This document shows positions 60,012 to 64,000 of a DNA stretch of 64,000 nt, one piece after another. Position 1 is the stretch's first letter, and each line of letters opens with the position of its first letter. Under the pieces are notes generated by a model. That model was not told where the DNA came from. It ran no database searches and saw only the letters and a list, made by a program, of their open reading frames with translations. Source of the DNA: Lineus longissimus (Eukaryota > Nemertea > Pilidiophora > Heteronemertea > Lineidae); NCBI RefSeq assembly GCF_910592395.1, contig NC_088311.1, forward strand, positions 13,396,501 through 13,460,500. Reading direction: 5' to 3'. The position numbers were made by a program, and so were the translations under genes.

Positions 60012-60605
60012 TGTTTTTGGTTTGCAATCCTGTACTGTCTGTACACTGCGCTGTGCATGGCTGTACTGTCGCTGTAAAAAAGACAAAAACCATAGCCTAG
60101 CCCTATAGGACAGGCTTAGAGTATAACTCAACAGGCCCTCATGATTCATTTGATGGACACCTTATTTGATAGTACCTCATCATTAAGTCCACTAGATCCT
60201 GTTCTGTCACATGTCGTAGACGATAGACAATTTTCAAAATGTAGTACACCACTCGCTCATCTTTAAGCCCAGCTCTCGGCTCACGTCATGTGGGCACGGT
60301 TGGCTGTTGAGTGTTATGGTTCAGTCTGTGAGACTAATTTAAAGAGGTTACACTTTTATTTTGAATTGGAAAACAGCCCACAGGACTGACTTTTCACTGA
60401 GTAATAAGTGTGCCCTTCGAAGGTTAAGTCTCTTTCTGGATTTGCTTCCATAGATGCCTTGTTCAGGATATCATCTAACAAATGCCTGATCAAGCACAGA
60501 CTGTATCCGGTGGTGTACATTTCCCCGTCTATGTCACCCTTTTTTATTCAGTCAGTGTTAATTTCTCTTCTCTTTTTTCACAGATTAACTGTTGTTGGTT
60601 ATTGC

Positions 60606-62692
60606 AAGAGGAGTCGTTGGCACATTTCAAGTCCAGCTAGGAAAGCACTTGCTGTTCCCACATTCAGAGTAAGGTGTGCTTACTTGTTTTACTGCTTTCC
60701 ATTCCCGGAGAGCGTTATCAAACATCTGCCGCAAGGCAACATATATCTGCCGCAAGGCGCTTCAAATATCTGCCGAAAGGCATCAAATATCTGCCGCACC
60801 AATAAAGTTCATTTTGTTAACCAACTCGTTATCTTCTTTTCTTCACATACAAAAAAGACCATCCCAAACATTTGGCTGCATCCACGTCATCAATGTCCAG
60901 ACAACAGTCGGTTCATTTGACCATTGTAAAGCACGAGGCCCCACCTCACAAAATACACTGTAATAATTATGTACCTTGTGTCCATGTGCATGTTATTAGT
61001 TCCACCTACGCTGCATGAAGACAAGGACTCCACTCTTTGACGTCACCACACAACTCCTTGACGTCATCACACACCTCACTACTGCAACGGCAATAGAAAT
61101 GACATTAAGTCATAATAGCAGGGTGTCGTCAACTCATTATTTCAGCATGCACTGATATAGCAAGAAGGTCTTTCGCACCAGCACTTCTGCGTGCTGGACG
61201 TTACAGTTTCACGTTGCCTCATAATAACGGTACCAACACACAATTGGCCCTTGCCTTCACCTATCCATTTCAGCGGAGCGCCAGGCCCTTGGGCCTCTTG
61301 TTATTGATACACCCTGTGTAATGACCCAATACAGGGTGTGGCTCCAAATTTCTAATCTTCTTGACTCAGATGTACAGCAAATGATAAATGATGACATACA
61401 TGATGTGTATGTGATGTCGTACGCGTTTATGGTACCTTCCTGGTGTCGATGCTGCTGGGTGGCTCCTCTCAGTTCTCCGAGGACTGGGAGAGGGCCACCA
61501 CACCAGGTGATGCCTCATCTTGGTTTACCTCTCAGCTACTTGATCAAAGGACAACTCATGATTCCTCATCATTCTTGTTTTAATCACTTGGCGTATGGTA
61601 TATGGTACACTCTCTCATACAACAAAATCCCATGTAGAACTAGTCTACACCATTGCTCAGACCCGACTCTCTCACACAACAAATCGTTGCTAGCTCGCCC
61701 CAATAATAAGTCAATATGTAATATAATATTCAATGGTGTGATCTGAACCTGTAGACCAACATATATTTTAACCCTTGTGGCAACCTGCCAACAACCCTGG
61801 GATTCCTGATACCTGTAATACGTTACATGCTAATGTGAGCTATATACTAAGCGATAGGCCTACACCGCAAACACCTAACCTTACATGTATTTACGGGAAC
61901 AGAATCTGGCTCTATAGCATACTAGTGAATGTTTTAGTTTTGATGTCGCTTGATATGATCTGGCCTCAGCACTAATTCAATCACAAGGTCCGATGTCGTA
62001 AGAGGAGTCGTTGGCACATTTCAAGTCCAGGAAAGCACTTGCTGTTCCCACATTCAGAGTAAGGTGTGCTTACTCGTTTTGCTGCTTTCCATTCCCGGAG
62101 AGCGTTATAAAATATCTGCCGCAAGGCAACAAATATCTGCCGCAAGGCGCTTCAAATATCTGCCGAAAGGCATCAAATATCTGCCGCACCAATAAAGTTC
62201 ATTTTGTTAACCAACTCTTTATCTTCTTTTCTTCACATACAAAAAAGACCGTCCCAAACATTTGGCTGCATCCACTTCATCAATGTCCAGACAACAGTCG
62301 GTTCATTTGACCATTGTAAAGCACCAGGCCCCACCTCACAAAATACACTGTAATAATTATGTACCTTGTGTCCATGTGCATGTTATTAGTTCCACCTACG
62401 CTGCATGAAAACAAGGACTCCACTCTTTGACGTCACCACACAACTCCTTGACGTCATCACACACCCCACTACTGCAACGGCAATAGAAATGACTTTACGT
62501 CATAATACCAGGGTGACGTCAACTCAGTACTTCAGCATGCACTGATATAGCAAGAAGGTCTTTCGCATCAGCACTTCTGCGTGCTAGACGTTATAGCTTC
62601 ACGTTGCCTCATAATAACGGTACCGACACACACTTGGCCCTTGCCTTCACCTATCCATTTCAGCTGAGCGCCAGGCCCTTGGGCCTCTTGTT
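60606..62692 (+). repeat. X-Y-X' arrangement at the H2 3' end
   Basis: X (60606-61302) and X' (62000-62692) are direct repeats of about 695 bp with scattered differences (for example ACATATATCT versus ACAAATATCT), separated by Y (61303-61998). Both X and X' end in the same hairpin CCAGGCCCTTGGGCCTC and TTGTT. Confidence 0.85.
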
Positions 62693-63890
62693 GGTACTTT
62701 TGGTTGCTGGACTTGGGTTTTCCCGCAGTTAGGAGCTGGGGTCAAATTGGTGGTCAATTGTTTATGGGTGCTGTTTTAGTCAGAGGTTGCCCTTGATTAT
62801 GAAGGGATTTTCAAATTAAGGTGACCATGGTCTTTTTATGTGCTCACCACAGCTTTCAATACTTGATGTATATGAAGAGGCGTGCGGAACCTGACATGGC
62901 CTTACCAAGGAGCTCCTCACTGTGCTGAACTTCTAGCTTGCCTGTCGACTAAGTGCCTTTTTGGCCGAGACATTGCTACATGTAGGAGGAGCACGCATTT
63001 TAAATTTATAGTAGTGATAGTACAGTTGGTTCGAGCCATTTGGAAGCCGACATGTGAAGGCCTATCTGGGTTCTCCTTCTTCTCCGTTATAAAAAGGGGC
63101 ATATTGCTGACTAAGGAACAAGGCATATTGACATTGCCTCATCATCTCTATCGGACCAATTGATATACTTTTATATGCACGCATACATCACACCATTTCA
63201 GGGTCCGAGTCTGTGGACAATTGGTTTGATTAATTTGTCTCTTCGATATTGCTCCTTTATTGCATTAGATTTTCATCGCAATTCAATCTATTCAAGATGT
63301 AGCCAATTTGAACCTGTCTGCGCCAAGGATAGATCGACTCACTAGGGATACGCAGTAGAGCACAATGTCATGACCCTTTGTATTGTAAATTCCAACCACC
63401 TGCAGGATAGGTCAATTTCTCTCAATAAAATTAATTTTGTTGACTCCTGTAATCTTTACCTTATTAAAAAAAAGACAGTGGTGTTTGTCCCAAACTGGTC
63501 ATTTCTATTTATTTTGACCTCTGTTAAATCAGGATACCTCTCAATTACAGACAGCATTTTGTATCCTTGTGCTGTACAACCCAGCCCGGACATACCACAG
63601 TTGTCCATGGAGAAGTCTCATCCTCTCTGACACTTCTTTTCTGTAAAGCTACCGATACAACATACTGAACTAGGGATATATTCCGTTGCCTCCTGTAATA
63701 TTTACATACCATGGCTGATTAGTTCAATCATATTTCATCCAGCTGGCAGCTCTGCATTGGAAATTTTAGTGGTATAACGTGTTCTCTTGACCTTCAAACA
63801 GTAGTATAAAGCCGATATTTACTACTTTACACCCTCAGTCCTATGTTATTAGGTCATCCAGCTGAGCGCCAGGCCCTTGGGCCTCTTGTT

Positions 63891-64000
63891 TTCTTATAGT
63901 TTCATATTTAGAAAAAAATTACTAAGATTCTTGTAATTTGAATCTTAGCAATATTCATCTTAGAAATTAATTGGTAATATATAACTAATTTAATTAGTAA
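63891..64000. other. AT-rich flank, no gene seen
   Basis: Repeats of TTAGAAATTAATT-like and AATCTTAGCAAT motifs that resemble 56390-56452, consistent with one AT-rich target split by the H1 element. Confidence 0.4.

Larger units (their letters stand above)
57795..62692 (+). mobile_element. H2 element, second copy, 4.9 kb, nested in H1
   Basis: Starts TTTTTAGCTCACCTGACAAA and ends CCAGGCCCTTGGGCCTC plus TTGTT at 62692. The host H1 sequence TGTATTTTTGGTACTTTTGG, continuous at 21770, is split exactly here: TGTATTTTT before the element and GGTACTTTTGG after it. Internally it has the 30169-type 5' region (to about 59000), a unique part with an inserted 731-bp transposon (59281-60011), then blocks X (60606-61302), Y (61303-61998) and X' (62000-62692). 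The open frames at 60408-60920 and 61321-61746 are shared with copy 1, but no known domain is visible. Confidence 0.8.
56453..63890 (+). mobile_element. H1 element, second copy, containing a complete H2
   Basis: Starts TTTTTAGCTCAGCTGACAAA with a CCAT-type repeat (56519-56545), CCAGTTGGCGGTAG (56818), AAAATGGCGGC (56912), TACTACGATTCTTACATGAG (57440), and the H1 3' region in two halves: 57510-57795 and 62693-63890. The end is the complete hairpin CCAGGCCCTTGGGCCTC plus TTGTT at 63890. Without the nested 4.9 kb it is about 2.54 kb long. No transposase is encoded. Confidence 0.7.
42793..64000 (+). other. Presumed ELP3 intron, at least 21 kb
   Basis: From the donor at 42793 to the window end no further ELP3-like exon was seen on the + strand. 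If the gene is intact, everything to the right (G and H elements, piggyBac PB2 and its LINE, Tigger-free repeats) sits in one intron. This is inference from absence. Confidence 0.4.

Overview
This window looks like animal nuclear DNA, probably from a marine invertebrate with a large, intron-rich, transposon-rich genome. I cannot name the species. Almost every readable coding stretch is a decayed transposase or reverse transcriptase. Dispersed repeats are nested in one another. The one convincing host-gene piece is a single 103-bp exon at 42690-42792 on the + strand, whose translation matches the N-terminal region of Elongator subunit 3 (ELP3). No further ELP3 exon was found, so if the locus is intact the following intron is at least about 21 kb long and filled with mobile elements. 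No rRNA, tRNA, CRISPR array or bacterial-type operon was seen.

Layout, left part (0-25 kb): the C-terminus of a PIF/Harbinger transposase at the window edge; a Mutator-like transposase broken by one stop codon; a LINE ORF1 on the minus strand; several short inverted-repeat (MITE-like) elements, two of which (6033-6489 and 11325-12277) have 9-bp flanking repeats; a 3.9-kb inverted-repeat element at 10.0-13.95 kb disrupted by younger insertions; then the first copies of two dispersed repeat families. I call these 'G' (about 1.14 kb, starting TTTTTAGCTCACCT, with a (GTC)n run and internal repeats of about 300 bp) and 'H' (starting TTTTTAGCTCAGCTGAC, with CCAT-type repeats in several copies, ending AGGCCCTTGGGCCTCTTGTT). 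A tandem array of about 142-bp units follows at 23-24.2 kb.

Middle part (25-42 kb): a piggyBac transposase fragment interrupted by a LINE; a TA-flanked pogo/Tigger-type MITE; a foldback element; then a 10-kb H-type element (H2, first copy) split by two abutting pogo/Tigger-like transposons on opposite strands. One of these contains a G-type element, which itself contains a MITE.

Right part (42-64 kb): the ELP3 exon; diverged G and H elements; a second piggyBac gene interrupted by a 1.8-kb 5'-truncated LINE; and a second, more complete H1 element (56453-63890) that contains a full H2 element (57795-62692), which contains a 731-bp inverted-repeat transposon with a 9-bp target duplication. Comparing nested copies with uninterrupted copies inside the same window fixes several insertion boundaries almost to the base. 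From this, the G and H families insert within T-runs, add the element plus about two T residues, make no longer target duplication, and end in a hairpin plus a short tail. That pattern fits rolling-circle (Helitron/Helentron-like) non-autonomous elements and is the most interesting signal here.
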